From an uncultured Muribaculaceae bacterium (lineage in GTDB: Bacteria > Bacteroidota > Bacteroidia > Bacteroidales > Muribaculaceae): 27,003 nucleotides of DNA. The notes under the pieces were generated by a model, which saw only the letters and a program-made list of their open reading frames with translations, was not told the DNA's origin and made no database searches. The stretch covers positions 1-27,003 of the forward strand of contig CAJTMY010000036.1 of assembly GCA_910577355.1 (NCBI GenBank), given 5' to 3'. A program made the translations under genes and the position numbers. Position 1 is the stretch's first letter. Every line of letters starts with the position of its first letter. Of the stretch, positions 1 through 7,758 are shown one piece after another.

Positions 1-207
1 GTGCGGGCGCGGTGGAACAGGTCGAGGCCCCAGGGGCGCGGGGCGCAGCAGTGGGACATGGCGACCATGCAGGCGCATCATCTCGAGGGCGAGGATGAGG
101 TTGCGCGGCAGCGCGCGGGCGCGCCCGGCGCCGTAGACGCGCCCGTACCAGCGGGTGAACGAGCGGGTGTAGAGGCGTGCGTTGATGGGGCGGTATTTGT
201 GTTCCAT
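1..207 (-). CDS. N-terminal part of an unrecognised protein, cut by the window edge
   Basis: An open frame of 69 codons runs from an ATG at 207 off the left edge. The protein begins MEHKYRPINARLYTRSF and is rich in Arg, Pro and Leu; I do not recognise a family. The start is supported by a Bacteroidetes -7 box (TACCTTTG read on the minus strand, 212-219) only four bases upstream of the ATG. GC content is very high and all frames are fairly open here, so frame choice rests mainly on this promoter/start arrangement. A start further inside, in another frame (ATG near 63), is possible. Confidence 0.4.
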   Translation of the reverse strand, partial: MEHKYRPINARLYTRSFTRWYGRVYGAGRARALPRNLILALEMMRLHGRHVPLLRPAPLGPRPVPPRPH

Positions 208-211
208 GCCG

Positions 212-219
212 CAAAGGTA
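212..219 (-). promoter_or_regulatory. -7 promoter box of the first gene
   Basis: TACCTTTG on the minus strand matches the Bacteroidetes -7 consensus TAnnTTTG and ends four bases before the ATG at 207. I see no good TTTG -33 element at the expected distance. The predicted transcript would start at or inside the start codon. Confidence 0.45.
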
Positions 220-329
220 CGGCGGTTTGCGGCTGCCTCGTTGTGTTTTTGGTGGGGTTGACGAAATTCGCGAATTTTTTGCCGCAAACGGATTACACGG
301 ATTTTTTTGATTTGGCGACGCTGGTCTGT

Positions 330-700
330 AAATCGGCGTCCTTACGGACGCCTTGGCTCTTTGATTCGCCAGCCCCGCACGCCTCCGCAAGCTCCGGCGT
401 ACGGGGTTACTATGAAATCGGCGTCCTCGACGGACGCCCCCGGGACGCTCGAATCGGCGGCCATAAGGGACGCCCAGACTTGCGGGCGAGGGCGCGGTTG
501 GTTGAATCGGCGGACTGCGGGCGCCTTTTCTTTTTTTGTGCCTGTCCGGGCACGCCTCGCCTTTGGGGCTCGGCGGGCCCGGTTACACAAAAATCGGCGG
601 GCTACGCACGCCTTGCGCTCTTTGGATTACTCCCCGTACGCCTCCGCCAAAGCTTCGGCGCCGTGGTTTCTATGGAATCGGCGGACACAGGACGTCCGTT
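330..700. repeat. Array 1 of hairpin repeat units of about 85 bp
   Basis: Units begin with AAATCGGCG or GAATCGGCG at 330, 415, 504, 591 and 675, a period of 84-89 bp, with an extra half-unit at 451. Each full unit has a first hairpin (for example GGCGTCC 335-341 pairing GGACGCC 346-352). A spacer follows, then a second, larger hairpin (CCCCG 373-377 with CGGGG 402-406; CCGGGC 546-551 with GCCCGG 577-582). The unit ends in a TTACTATG-like tail leading into the next AAATCGG. Stem sequences differ between units but still pair, so structure is better kept than sequence. The same unit recurs at 13140-13405. Confidence 0.75.
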
Positions 701-829
701 GGGCTAATTGGTCTAATTAGTCTAATATGATGACTTGCGGCAAGCGGCAAGCACATTGACAAATTTTGTGGCGTGCGCAGATCTTCTTTACAAAATAATC
801 TGTGGAAATTCGTGGAATCTGTGTGGGGA

Positions 830-1510
830 TCAGAAGTTGTAGCCGAGGGTGAGGCTGACGCGGTTCTCGTGGAATGTGAAGTCGGTGCGCATAAGGTCGA
901 GTAGGCCGAAGGCGGCTTCAAGACCGACGTACCACCGGTTCATGGGGATGCCGACGCCGACTTTCCATGCGATGTCGAAGCGACGCTGGTTATATGGGCC
1001 GAAGAGGTCTTCGGAGTATGGCTCGCCCCACTCGATATCGTCGGAGGCTGAAACACGGCCGTAGAAGGAGTAGTCGAACTGGGGGCCGGTGTAGAATGCG
1101 ACGGCTGCTTTTTCCCATATGTCGAGTGTGTAGCCGAAGTGGAGGGGTATGCGTATGCCTATCTTGCGGACTGCGGGGTCTACGGTAGTATGTCGGCCTT
1201 GATCGGAGTCGCCTTCGATAACGATATTGTCGTAGCGGTATGTGTCGTAGAAGAGTCCGGCACCGGGCTGGAAGAAAAAGTATGGGCCGACAGGAATTGA
1301 GTAAACGGCTCCGAGGCTGATGCCGGCACCGTTCTTGAACATCTTTACGGATTCGCCGTTGAGGCGGAAGTGGCCGGGTATGTTTATATCGATATTTGCC
1401 CGGATCCCCCACCCTGCGCGGCACGGGCTTTCGTTGTATTGGGCAACAGCGCCGATGGATGAGAAGGCAAAAATGGAGAGTATGGCAAAAAGAATCCGTT
1501 TCATTGGCAT
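830..1510 (-). CDS. Outer-membrane beta-barrel protein (PorT-like fold family)
   Basis: The protein has about 226 residues with a signal peptide (MPMKRILFAILSIFAFSS, likely cleaved after AVAQ). Alternating hydrophobic/polar strands follow, and the C-terminus ends in an aromatic residue (SLTLGYNF), as outer-membrane barrels do. The pattern of Gly-Tyr/Phe strands resembles the OMP_b-brl_2/PorT-like proteins common in Bacteroidota, whose individual roles are mostly unknown. Two ATGs (1510 and 1504) and an upstream TTG are possible starts; I chose 1510. It lies 49 bp downstream of pnuC on the same strand and may be read through from the thiamine operon, but nothing in the protein links it to thiamine. 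Confidence 0.75.
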   Translation of the reverse strand: MPMKRILFAILSIFAFSSIGAVAQYNESPCRAGWGIRANIDINIPGHFRLNGESVKMFKNGAGISLGAVYSIPVGPYFFFQPGAGLFYDTYRYDNIVIEGDSDQGRHTTVDPAVRKIGIRIPLHFGYTLDIWEKAAVAFYTGPQFDYSFYGRVSASDDIEWGEPYSEDLFGPYNQRRFDIAWKVGVGIPMNRWYVGLEAAFGLLDLMRTDFTFHENRVSLTLGYNF

Positions 1511-1559
1511 TGTATTTACCAATAAAACGGATTCCTGAGTTTTTTATTGCCTCGGTGGC

Positions 1560-2174
1560 TTAATTTTGTGTCTGTGACATCATGATGCGGTGCCACTTGG
1601 CGTATCCGAAGAATGCTATGACGGTGTATATGGCGTAGAGGGCGGCGTAATAATATATACCTTTATATATATACAGGCCCACGCATACGGCGTCGACGAG
1701 TATCCAGGCGTACCACTGCTCGATGTATTTGCGGGCGAGCATCCACATGGCCACTATGCTGAGTGCTGTGGTGAAGGCGTCGTAGACAGGGACATTGCTG
1801 TCGGTGAGCCGCTCGAGGAAGAAGAATATCGCGGCCCACAGGGCAGCCAACGCCAAAGAGCATACAGCCCACTGAGCCGCAGGCATGTGTGATACGGGGA
1901 GCGTGGCCTTGCCGGCTGAGGAGCCGGAATCACGCCTGCGGCGGATGATACCGCTCCATGCGAGGTAGCCGTATATGGCGATGACGAGGTAGTATATGTT
2001 GATGGCGAAGTCGGCATACAGGCCACGGCTGAAATATATCCACATGGATATGGCGGGCATGATTACGGACGCGAACCACATGCGGCGGTCGGCGTGGTAT
2101 TCCCACCACAGGTATAGCAGGCCTATCAGAAAGCCTGCTATCTCGAGTGCGTGGTTGAGGAGGTATTGAATCAT
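1560..2174 (-). CDS. pnuT: PnuC-family inner-membrane vitamin transporter, probable thiamine transporter PnuT
   Basis: The 204-residue protein is almost entirely membrane-embedded, with about seven hydrophobic segments. It has the aromatic-rich PnuC pattern (LYLWWEYHADRRMWFASV near the N-terminus; KYIEQWYAWILVDAVCVGLYIYKG near the C-terminus). PnuC proteins are SWEET-like facilitators for vitamins that are trapped by phosphorylation inside the cell. The substrate is inferred from context: the gene starts three bases after the stop of a TonB receptor whose transcript begins with a TPP riboswitch, the arrangement known for thiamine uptake (PnuT) in Bacteroidota. The thiamine pyrophosphokinase often found next to it is not in this window. 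Confidence 0.88.
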   Translation of the reverse strand: MIQYLLNHALEIAGFLIGLLYLWWEYHADRRMWFASVIMPAISMWIYFSRGLYADFAINIYYLVIAIYGYLAWSGIIRRRRDSGSSAGKATLPVSHMPAAQWAVCSLALAALWAAIFFFLERLTDSNVPVYDAFTTALSIVAMWMLARKYIEQWYAWILVDAVCVGLYIYKGIYYYAALYAIYTVIAFFGYAKWHRIMMSQTQN

Positions 2175-2177
2175 TTA

Positions 2178-4424
2178 TCAGAATGTGAGTGTGACTGTGC
2201 CGAGGACGTGAGTGGTGGCCTGGGCGGCGTAGCCTGCGTAGCGGTAAATGACTTTTTCGGAGCCGTCGACGTAGTATCCGGCGCCGGAGTAGCCGTTGTT
2301 GCAGTATTTTTCGTTGAACAGGTTGTATATCGAGAATCCAAGACGGAGGGCTTTGACGGCGGGCAGACGGCGGAATGTGTATGCGAGGTGAAGGTCGCTG
2401 ACGAAATAAGAATCGAGCTTTGCCTCGTCGCTGCGGGCGTTGTTCATGTATTGTGACGAGACGTATCGGCTTGCAAGCGTGGCATCGAAACCGGCGACGT
2501 GAAAGTTGAACGAGTTGTGGAGAGTGAAATCGGGCGAGAATGCGATGGGGGTGTCGCCGCGGTCGAAGGATATGGGGTTGGTCCATTCGTCCTCGTATAT
2601 GTATTCGACGAAGTTCTTGATACGGTTGCGCGAAAGTGTGGCGTTGATCTGCCAGTCGAACCATGAGAGGGGGCGGAGTGCACCCTGAAGCTCGACACCC
2701 ATGCGGTAAGAGTCGGGAACGTTGACGCTGAGGGGGTTGCCTGTATCGGAGAGCTGACCGGTGACTACGAGCTGATCTTTATAATCCATGTAGTAGAGGT
2801 TGGCCGAGACATCAAAGAGCTTGTGGGAGAAGCGGTAGCCGAGCTCGTAGTCGAAAAGACGCTCGGCGACGGGATAATGGGCGGGATCGCTGTCGGTGAA
2901 GTTGTCGCGAACGGGCTCTTTGTGTGCGACGCTCCAGGACGCAAAGGCGCGGTGAGGGCCGCTCGTGTATGTGAGGCCGGCCTTGGGATTGAAGAAGTTG
3001 TAGTTGCGGTAAAGGTCGAGGCGGGCCATGGAGGAGGTGTTCCAGTCGTAGTTGTCGCTGATACCGCGGATGGTGTAGCGGACGTGGCGGAACTGGAGGT
3101 CGGCGTATCCCGTGAGGCCACGGCAGATGTCAACGTCGGCACGACCGTAGACGTTTGTATCGAACTTGCGGCCGACGTTGTCGTAGTAGCGCTGCAAGGG
3201 GTTGATGGGACCGACGTAGTTGCGCACCCAGGCTATCTGGCCGAAGTGGTTGCCACGGTGCCAGTTGGCCGCGCCGCCGAGTGTGGCGTTGACACGACCG
3301 GGCTTCCATGTGAGGGTGAACATACCGCCGCCGAAGTCGTTGTCGTTTTTCTTGAGGCGGATGAGGTCGCTTTTCTCGACTTCTTCGCCGTCGGCGTTGA
3401 TGAATGTATCGAGGCCGTATTCTACGAGTGTGCGGCGTGTCTTGTACTGGTTGTAGTAACCGTCGCCCTTGGTGTAGTGGAATGCGAGGTTGAGGCTGAG
3501 CTTATCGGAAAAGGCATGCGAGCCGAGAAGCTGTATGTGGTGCTGGATGAAGTTGTCGCACTGGTCGGGGTAGTATGCGGTGGAGCCGTCGGATGCGGTG
3601 TATTCGCCGCAGGGGTTGTAGCGGCGGCCATATTTCTCCATATCCTCCTTGGAGGCGTAGTCCCAGGCCATGTATGTCTGTTCCTTGCCGCCGAATGCGA
3701 TGAGGCGCACGGTGGAGCGGTCGCCGGCATAGGCGAGCTGTCCCATGTAGCTCCAGAGCTTTGAGAATGCGCGGTCGATGTATCCGTCGGAACCGATGTG
3801 GCTGAGGCGGAGGTCGGCGCTCCAACGGTCGCCGAAGAGACCGGATGAGACCTTGACAGTCTGCTTGTTGGAGTTATAGGAGCCGTATGATGCAGAGACC
3901 ATTGCGGAGGGATCAAGCGACGGGGCGTCGCTGATCATGTTGACGGTGGCGCCGAAAGCGCCGGCGCCGTTGGTGGATGTACCAGCTCCGCGCTGCACCT
4001 GAATGTCGCGAAGGGATGACGCGAGGTCGGGCATGTTGACCCAATAAACGTTTGAGCTCTCGGAGTCGTTGATGGGGATACCGTTGGCTGTGATATTGAT
4101 ACGCGACGCATCGGAGCCTCGGACGCGCAGGCCGCTGTATCCTATGCCTCCGCCGGCATCGCCGGTAACGATGACAGAGGGCATGGATTCGAGCAGGAAG
4201 GGGATGTCGCGGCCGTCGTTGACCTTGGCAATCTCGGGAGCGGTAAGGTTGGAGAATGCCACAGGGGTATTGTCGCCGGCACGGTTTGCGACGATCTCCA
4301 CATTGCGAAGGTTGATGACTGAAGCTGTGTCGAGCGGAGCCTCGGCATCGGCCGGGGCTGCGACGATGGCACACGGCATGGCCGCGCATAGCACAGCCAT
4401 GGAGGGAAGAATGTGATTCCTCAT
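2178..4424 (-). CDS. TonB-dependent outer-membrane receptor, probable thiamine receptor
   Basis: The 748-residue protein has a signal peptide, then a plug domain at roughly residues 36-165 (LRVRGSDASRINITANGIP; IQVQRGAGTSTNGAGAFGAT), then a 22-strand-type barrel ending in VLGTVTLTF. There is no N-terminal carboxypeptidase-like domain, unlike SusC proteins. Expression is almost certainly controlled by the TPP riboswitch at 4432-4514, whose 3' end lies about eight bases from the ATG. The gene is followed three bases later by pnuT. Together they would bring thiamine or its phosphates across the outer and inner membranes. The substrate is inferred from the riboswitch and neighbour, not from the barrel sequence. 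Confidence 0.9.
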   Translation of the reverse strand: MRNHILPSMAVLCAAMPCAIVAAPADAEAPLDTASVINLRNVEIVANRAGDNTPVAFSNLTAPEIAKVNDGRDIPFLLESMPSVIVTGDAGGGIGYSGLRVRGSDASRINITANGIPINDSESSNVYWVNMPDLASSLRDIQVQRGAGTSTNGAGAFGATVNMISDAPSLDPSAMVSASYGSYNSNKQTVKVSSGLFGDRWSADLRLSHIGSDGYIDRAFSKLWSYMGQLAYAGDRSTVRLIAFGGKEQTYMAWDYASKEDMEKYGRRYNPCGEYTASDGSTAYYPDQCDNFIQHHIQLLGSHAFSDKLSLNLAFHYTKGDGYYNQYKTRRTLVEYGLDTFINADGEEVEKSDLIRLKKNDNDFGGGMFTLTWKPGRVNATLGGAANWHRGNHFGQIAWVRNYVGPINPLQRYYDNVGRKFDTNVYGRADVDICRGLTGYADLQFRHVRYTIRGISDNYDWNTSSMARLDLYRNYNFFNPKAGLTYTSGPHRAFASWSVAHKEPVRDNFTDSDPAHYPVAERLFDYELGYRFSHKLFDVSANLYYMDYKDQLVVTGQLSDTGNPLSVNVPDSYRMGVELQGALRPLSWFDWQINATLSRNRIKNFVEYIYEDEWTNPISFDRGDTPIAFSPDFTLHNSFNFHVAGFDATLASRYVSSQYMNNARSDEAKLDSYFVSDLHLAYTFRRLPAVKALRLGFSIYNLFNEKYCNNGYSGAGYYVDGSEKVIYRYAGYAAQATTHVLGTVTLTF

Positions 4425-4431
4425 AAATAAT

Positions 4432-4514
4432 TTTCACTACGCCGGTACTAACCGGATCAGGTTCAAAGGGTTTAATCTCAGCTCCCGCTCGTAGCATAAG
4501 CGGGCGCACCCCTA
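4432..4514 (-). ncRNA. TPP riboswitch (THI element)
   Basis: On the minus strand the conserved blocks appear in order: AGGGGTGC (4506-4513), a variable P3 arm with GCCCGC pairing GCGGG, GCTGAGA, ACCCTTTGAACCTGATCC, GGTTAGTACCGG, and GCGTAGTGAA. These are the hallmark thiamine-pyrophosphate aptamer sequences. The usual terminal GTAGGGAA reads GTAGTGAA. The aptamer ends only about eight bases before the receptor's ATG with no terminator between them, which suggests control of translation start rather than of termination. Confidence 0.96.
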
Positions 4515-4517
4515 ATA

Positions 4518-4625
4518 TTATGTTGATGATCTCTCGGATTGATGACGACACGCGTGATGACGTGTAGTATACGCGGTTGCATTGTCGCGGTAGTGGCAGG
4601 CCACGACCCTACTGCGTACTGTCAT
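4518..4625 (-). CDS. Possible 35-codon leader ORF upstream of the TPP riboswitch
   Basis: An ATG at 4625, 11 bases after the -7 box, opens 35 sense codons ending in TAA four bases before the aptamer. The predicted peptide begins MTVRSRVVACHYRDN and is rich in Arg and His. It has no signal peptide or domain. An uninterrupted frame of this length is not rare by chance, so this is tentative. It may simply be untranslated leader. Confidence 0.2.
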   Translation of the reverse strand: MTVRSRVVACHYRDNATAYTTRHHACRHQSERSST

Positions 4626-4636
4626 AAATCCGGGTG

Positions 4637-4644
4637 CAAAGGTA
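4637..4644 (-). promoter_or_regulatory. -7 promoter box of the thiamine operon
   Basis: TACCTTTG on the minus strand is the best promoter candidate upstream of the riboswitch. It gives a leader of about 115 nt before the aptamer. No clear TTTG -33 element is present in the AT-rich stretch upstream. Confidence 0.5.
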
Positions 4645-4686
4645 GGAATTTTGGATTAAATTACCTTGTTTATATTTAAAAAATTT

Positions 4687-5901
4687 TCAGACTTCGTGGA
4701 GGTCATGGCCCATGCGCTCCTTCTTGGTGGCCATGTAGCGGCGGTTGTAGCGGTTGGGGGATATCTCGATGGGCACGTTCCCGACTATCTCGAGGCCGAA
4801 TCCTTCGAGGCCGGCGCGCTTGACGGGGTTGTTGGTCATAAGGCGCATCTGCTTAATGCCGAGCATGCTGAGGATCTGGGCACCGACGCCGTAGTCGCGC
4901 TCGTCGGCAGCGTGGCCGAGGTGGATATTGGCCTCGACGGTATCGAGACCTTCCTCCTGCAGCTTGTAGGCGCGGATCTTGTCCATGAGTCCTATGCCGC
5001 GGCCTTCCTGATTGAGGTAAATTACTGCTCCGCGGCCTTCTTTCTCGACCATCTCGAGGGCTTTGTGGAGCTGCGCGCCGCAGTCGCAGCGCATGGAGCC
5101 GAATATGTCGCCGGTGGCGCAGGATGAATGGACGCGCACGAGAACAGGTTCGGGAGTGGAAAGGTCGCCTTTGATTAGTGCGATGTGTTCGAGACCGTTG
5201 TCTTTCTGCCGGAATGGTATGAGGCGGAAGTGGCCGTAGTCGGTGGGCATGTCGACCTCGACGCCCATGTCGACGAGTTTCTCGTTGGCGAGGCGGTATG
5301 CGATAAGGTCGCGGATGGATATAAGTTTCATGCCCCATTCGTCGGCACGGCGGCGGAGTTCGGGGAGGCGCGCCATAGAGCCGTCGTCGCTCATTATCTC
5401 CATAAGCGCGGCGGCGGGTTCGAGGCCTGCGAGTCGGGCGAGGTCGACGGCGGCCTCGGTGTGGCCGGGACGGCGGATAACGCCTTGATTCTGGGCATAG
5501 AGAGGATTGATATGTCCGGGACGTCCGAATGTTTCGGGAGTCGACGATGGGTCGGCGAGCGCGCGGATTGTGGCGCAGCGGTCGGCTGCACTGACGCCTG
5601 TGGAACAACCTTCGAGCTTGTCGACAGTGACTGTGAACGGTGTGCCGAGCATAGAGGTGTTGTTGTCGACCTGCTTGTCGAGGCCGAGCTGCACGCAGCG
5701 GTCGAGCGTAATGGGGGCGCAGAGGACTCCGCGGGCGTGCTTGAGCATGAAGTTGACCTGCTCGGGAGTTATTTTCTCGGCGGCAACGATTATGTCGCCT
5801 TCGTTCTCGCGGTCTTCGTCGTCGACCACGATTATCATTTTGCCTTCATGGAAGTCGTGAATGGCTTCTTCGATAGTGTCGAGTTTAATTTTTTCGGGCA
5901 T
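4687..5901 (-). CDS. ribBA: Bifunctional riboflavin biosynthesis enzyme RibBA
   Basis: The 404-residue protein joins two enzymes. The N-terminal half (about 1-203) is 3,4-dihydroxy-2-butanone 4-phosphate synthase, with the acidic DDEDREN motif at 27-33 and RRPGHTEA ending at 150. The C-terminal half (about 206-404) is GTP cyclohydrolase II, with zinc cysteines C261, C272 and C274 (SMRCDCGAQ) and the YLNQEGRGIG motif. Together they make the two precursors that enter riboflavin synthesis from ribulose 5-phosphate and GTP. All key residues are present. The ATG lies one base after the stop of the LptF-like gene, so the two are transcribed together. No FMN riboswitch is seen. Confidence 0.97.
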   Translation of the reverse strand: MPEKIKLDTIEEAIHDFHEGKMIIVVDDEDRENEGDIIVAAEKITPEQVNFMLKHARGVLCAPITLDRCVQLGLDKQVDNNTSMLGTPFTVTVDKLEGCSTGVSAADRCATIRALADPSSTPETFGRPGHINPLYAQNQGVIRRPGHTEAAVDLARLAGLEPAAALMEIMSDDGSMARLPELRRRADEWGMKLISIRDLIAYRLANEKLVDMGVEVDMPTDYGHFRLIPFRQKDNGLEHIALIKGDLSTPEPVLVRVHSSCATGDIFGSMRCDCGAQLHKALEMVEKEGRGAVIYLNQEGRGIGLMDKIRAYKLQEEGLDTVEANIHLGHAADERDYGVGAQILSMLGIKQMRLMTNNPVKRAGLEGFGLEIVGNVPIEISPNRYNRRYMATKKERMGHDLHEV

Positions 5902-5902
5902 A

Positions 5903-7723
5903 TCAGGCTGTGGTGTTTATGCGTTGGATAATATCGCCGGTATTGGCGATTATGCTGTGAATATTGCGCGGAGAGGGAATGAACGGGTATTTGTTGAGGA
6001 GATTGATGATCTGGGGGTCGGTGGAGTTGCCGAGGTAGTCGACGACGGCGTTGAGCGGGTCGCGCAGGGCGTGAATGGCCTTGGTACCGAACGGTCGCAA
6101 AAAGCGCGGGCGTGCGAGCAACGACGTGCGGGCGGCCTCGGCACTCGCACTGAGGTCGGCGAGCATGCGCAGGGCTGTGTCGCGGTCGACGTGCTGCATG
6201 ACGATTTCCTTGACAGCGAGGCTGCGGCGCGGCATGCGACCGATCAGGCGGGCGAAGAACAGACGGTAGGCGTCGGCATTGAATACGGCGGAGTCGTCGA
6301 CGGCCTTGGCGGTGAAAAATATCCCGAGGGGGCTCAGCACCACCGTACTGAGCCATATGCCCTGCCATACCTCGAGCTTGCCGTCGCGGGCCATCTTGTA
6401 ACCGGAGTTGTCGAATATGAAGTAGATGATGAACAGAAACACCGAGATGACCAACGGGGTGCCGATACCGCCTTTCTTGATTATGGCTCCGAGAGGGGCT
6501 CCTATAAAGAAGAATACAAGAATGGCAAATGAAAGGGTGAATTTGCGCTGCATCTCTATATCGTGCTTGCGCATATCCTTGGCCTGCTCGGTGAGCATGA
6601 TGGCGCGGTACTCATAATCCTGAAGGGAGCGCCGCGCGTCGGCGATGGCCTGCGATATGTAAGATTTCTCGTATGCGCGGTCGGGCTTTACGAACACTGA
6701 ATCGAGATCGACCTGAGGCGCGGCACGGACAGCTTTCTCGAGAGCCGGCGATGGCTCGGCAATGGTGTAGAAGGTGTGGCCGGCAGAATCGACATGGGGC
6801 TTACGGCCATCGATGCCTATGTATCGCTGTGATGTGAGCTCGTAGGCATATATCGAGCCTATGGAGTCGACGCGGCGGCCTATGGAGTCAATGCTGCGGC
6901 GGAGCTGGGTGACATTCTGGCCGACGTATTGCGAGCGGATGCCGCTCTCGTCCACGCGGTTGAAGTTGGCGTCGAAGTTGAAGTATATCTGCTTGTCGGT
7001 AAAACTCTCGCGACGGAAGGGCATGTAGCCGGATGTGCCGATGCCCATGGAGTTGTCGTTGAGGTTCTCGAACATCTCGCCGCTGTGAAGGTGGAGGAAG
7101 AGTTTCGTCTTGTCTTCGGTGAAGCTGAATTTGCCCGAGTCGGCGAGTATGACGCGCGAATTGCCGTATCCGCGGCTGAGGTCGTAGATGATCATGCCGT
7201 AGAGCATGCCGGTGTCGGGGTTCTTGCCGTCGACATACAGGTTCATGCCGGGTATCTCGTCGTAGAAAGACTTGACGGGTATCTCGACTTCGGGGGATTT
7301 CTGCCTTACGGAAAACATGAGCGTCCACATTTTTGACTGCGCGACCGGTAGGGCATAATTCTGGAAGAAGAATGCGGCAACGGCGAGGACAGCCATGAAT
7401 ATGATGAGCGGACGCATGATGCGGAAAAGCGATATGCCGGCGGCCTTCATGGCTGTAAGCTCGAGCTTCTCGCCGAGGTTGCCGAACACCATCAGCGATG
7501 CGAGCAGCACGGCGAGCGGGAGAGCGGTGGGCACCATGGTGACGGCGGCATAGAAGAACAGCTCGCCGAGCACGCTGAAGCTCAGGCCCTTGCCCACAAG
7601 ATCCTCGATGCGGATAAAAAGGAACTGCATCAGCACGATGAAGAGCACGATGAAGAAGGTCATGAGCAGCAGCGGCAGGAACCGCTGGAGCATGAATGTG
7701 TCGAGTCGTTTAATTCCAAACAT
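5903..7723 (-). CDS. LptF/LptG-family permease (YjgP/YjgQ), lipopolysaccharide export
   Basis: The 606-residue protein starts MFGIKRLDTFMLQRF and has three membrane segments near the N-terminus. A periplasmic jellyroll-like region of about 300 residues follows, then three more membrane segments (FTLSFAILVFFFIGAPLGAIIKKGG; LVISVFLFIIYFIFDN) with the RKF and GAIIKKGG motifs typical of the family. LptF/LptG with LptB extract lipopolysaccharide from the inner membrane. The protein is longer than the roughly 360-residue proteobacterial version because of an expanded periplasmic part and a cytosolic tail of about 120 residues, as I recall for Bacteroidota homologues. The open frame extends far upstream, but the start at 7723 fits the protein and lies four bases after a -7 box. 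Confidence 0.9.
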   Translation of the reverse strand: MFGIKRLDTFMLQRFLPLLLMTFFIVLFIVLMQFLFIRIEDLVGKGLSFSVLGELFFYAAVTMVPTALPLAVLLASLMVFGNLGEKLELTAMKAAGISLFRIMRPLIIFMAVLAVAAFFFQNYALPVAQSKMWTLMFSVRQKSPEVEIPVKSFYDEIPGMNLYVDGKNPDTGMLYGMIIYDLSRGYGNSRVILADSGKFSFTEDKTKLFLHLHSGEMFENLNDNSMGIGTSGYMPFRRESFTDKQIYFNFDANFNRVDESGIRSQYVGQNVTQLRRSIDSIGRRVDSIGSIYAYELTSQRYIGIDGRKPHVDSAGHTFYTIAEPSPALEKAVRAAPQVDLDSVFVKPDRAYEKSYISQAIADARRSLQDYEYRAIMLTEQAKDMRKHDIEMQRKFTLSFAILVFFFIGAPLGAIIKKGGIGTPLVISVFLFIIYFIFDNSGYKMARDGKLEVWQGIWLSTVVLSPLGIFFTAKAVDDSAVFNADAYRLFFARLIGRMPRRSLAVKEIVMQHVDRDTALRMLADLSASAEAARTSLLARPRFLRPFGTKAIHALRDPLNAVVDYLGNSTDPQIINLLNKYPFIPSPRNIHSIIANTGDIIQRINTTA

Positions 7724-7727
7724 CGCA

Positions 7728-7758
7728 CAAAGGTACAAAAAAAGATGCACAGCACAAA
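7728..7758 (-). promoter_or_regulatory. Promoter of the lptF-ribBA transcript
   Basis: Read on the minus strand, TTTG (7755-7758), 19 bases and TACCTTTG (7728-7735) fit the Bacteroidetes consensus exactly. The -33 TTTG is part of the T-run of the terminator for the upstream TonB receptor. The -7 box ends four bases before the ATG, so the mRNA may be leaderless. Confidence 0.7.

Larger units (their letters stand above)
208..829. other. Gene-free region holding hairpin repeat array 1
   Basis: No convincing gene lies in this 620-bp stretch. Open frames here exist only because the sequence is GC-rich and repetitive; their translations have no domain-like pattern and restart at each repeat. The left part (283-305) and the right part (799-822) carry degenerate ATCTGTG/GGATTACACGG-type words. 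The centre is a hairpin array, annotated separately. The stretch at 700-725 is a short tandem of TCTAATTA-like words. Confidence 0.7.

Noticed and set aside
330..700. Possible CRISPR array because of regular spacing
   Set aside because: Units are degenerate, the whole unit is related rather than only a short repeat, there are no unique equal-length spacers, and no cas genes are present.
243..720. Several overlapping plus- and minus-strand open frames of 60-154 codons
   Set aside because: They lie wholly in hairpin array 1, have no domain-like sequence, and their repeats follow the DNA repeat period.
2823..3764. 313-codon plus-strand frame opposite the thiamine TonB receptor
   Set aside because: It is antisense to a clear receptor gene, has Val/Ala/Glu-biased composition typical of a shadow frame, and no start signal.
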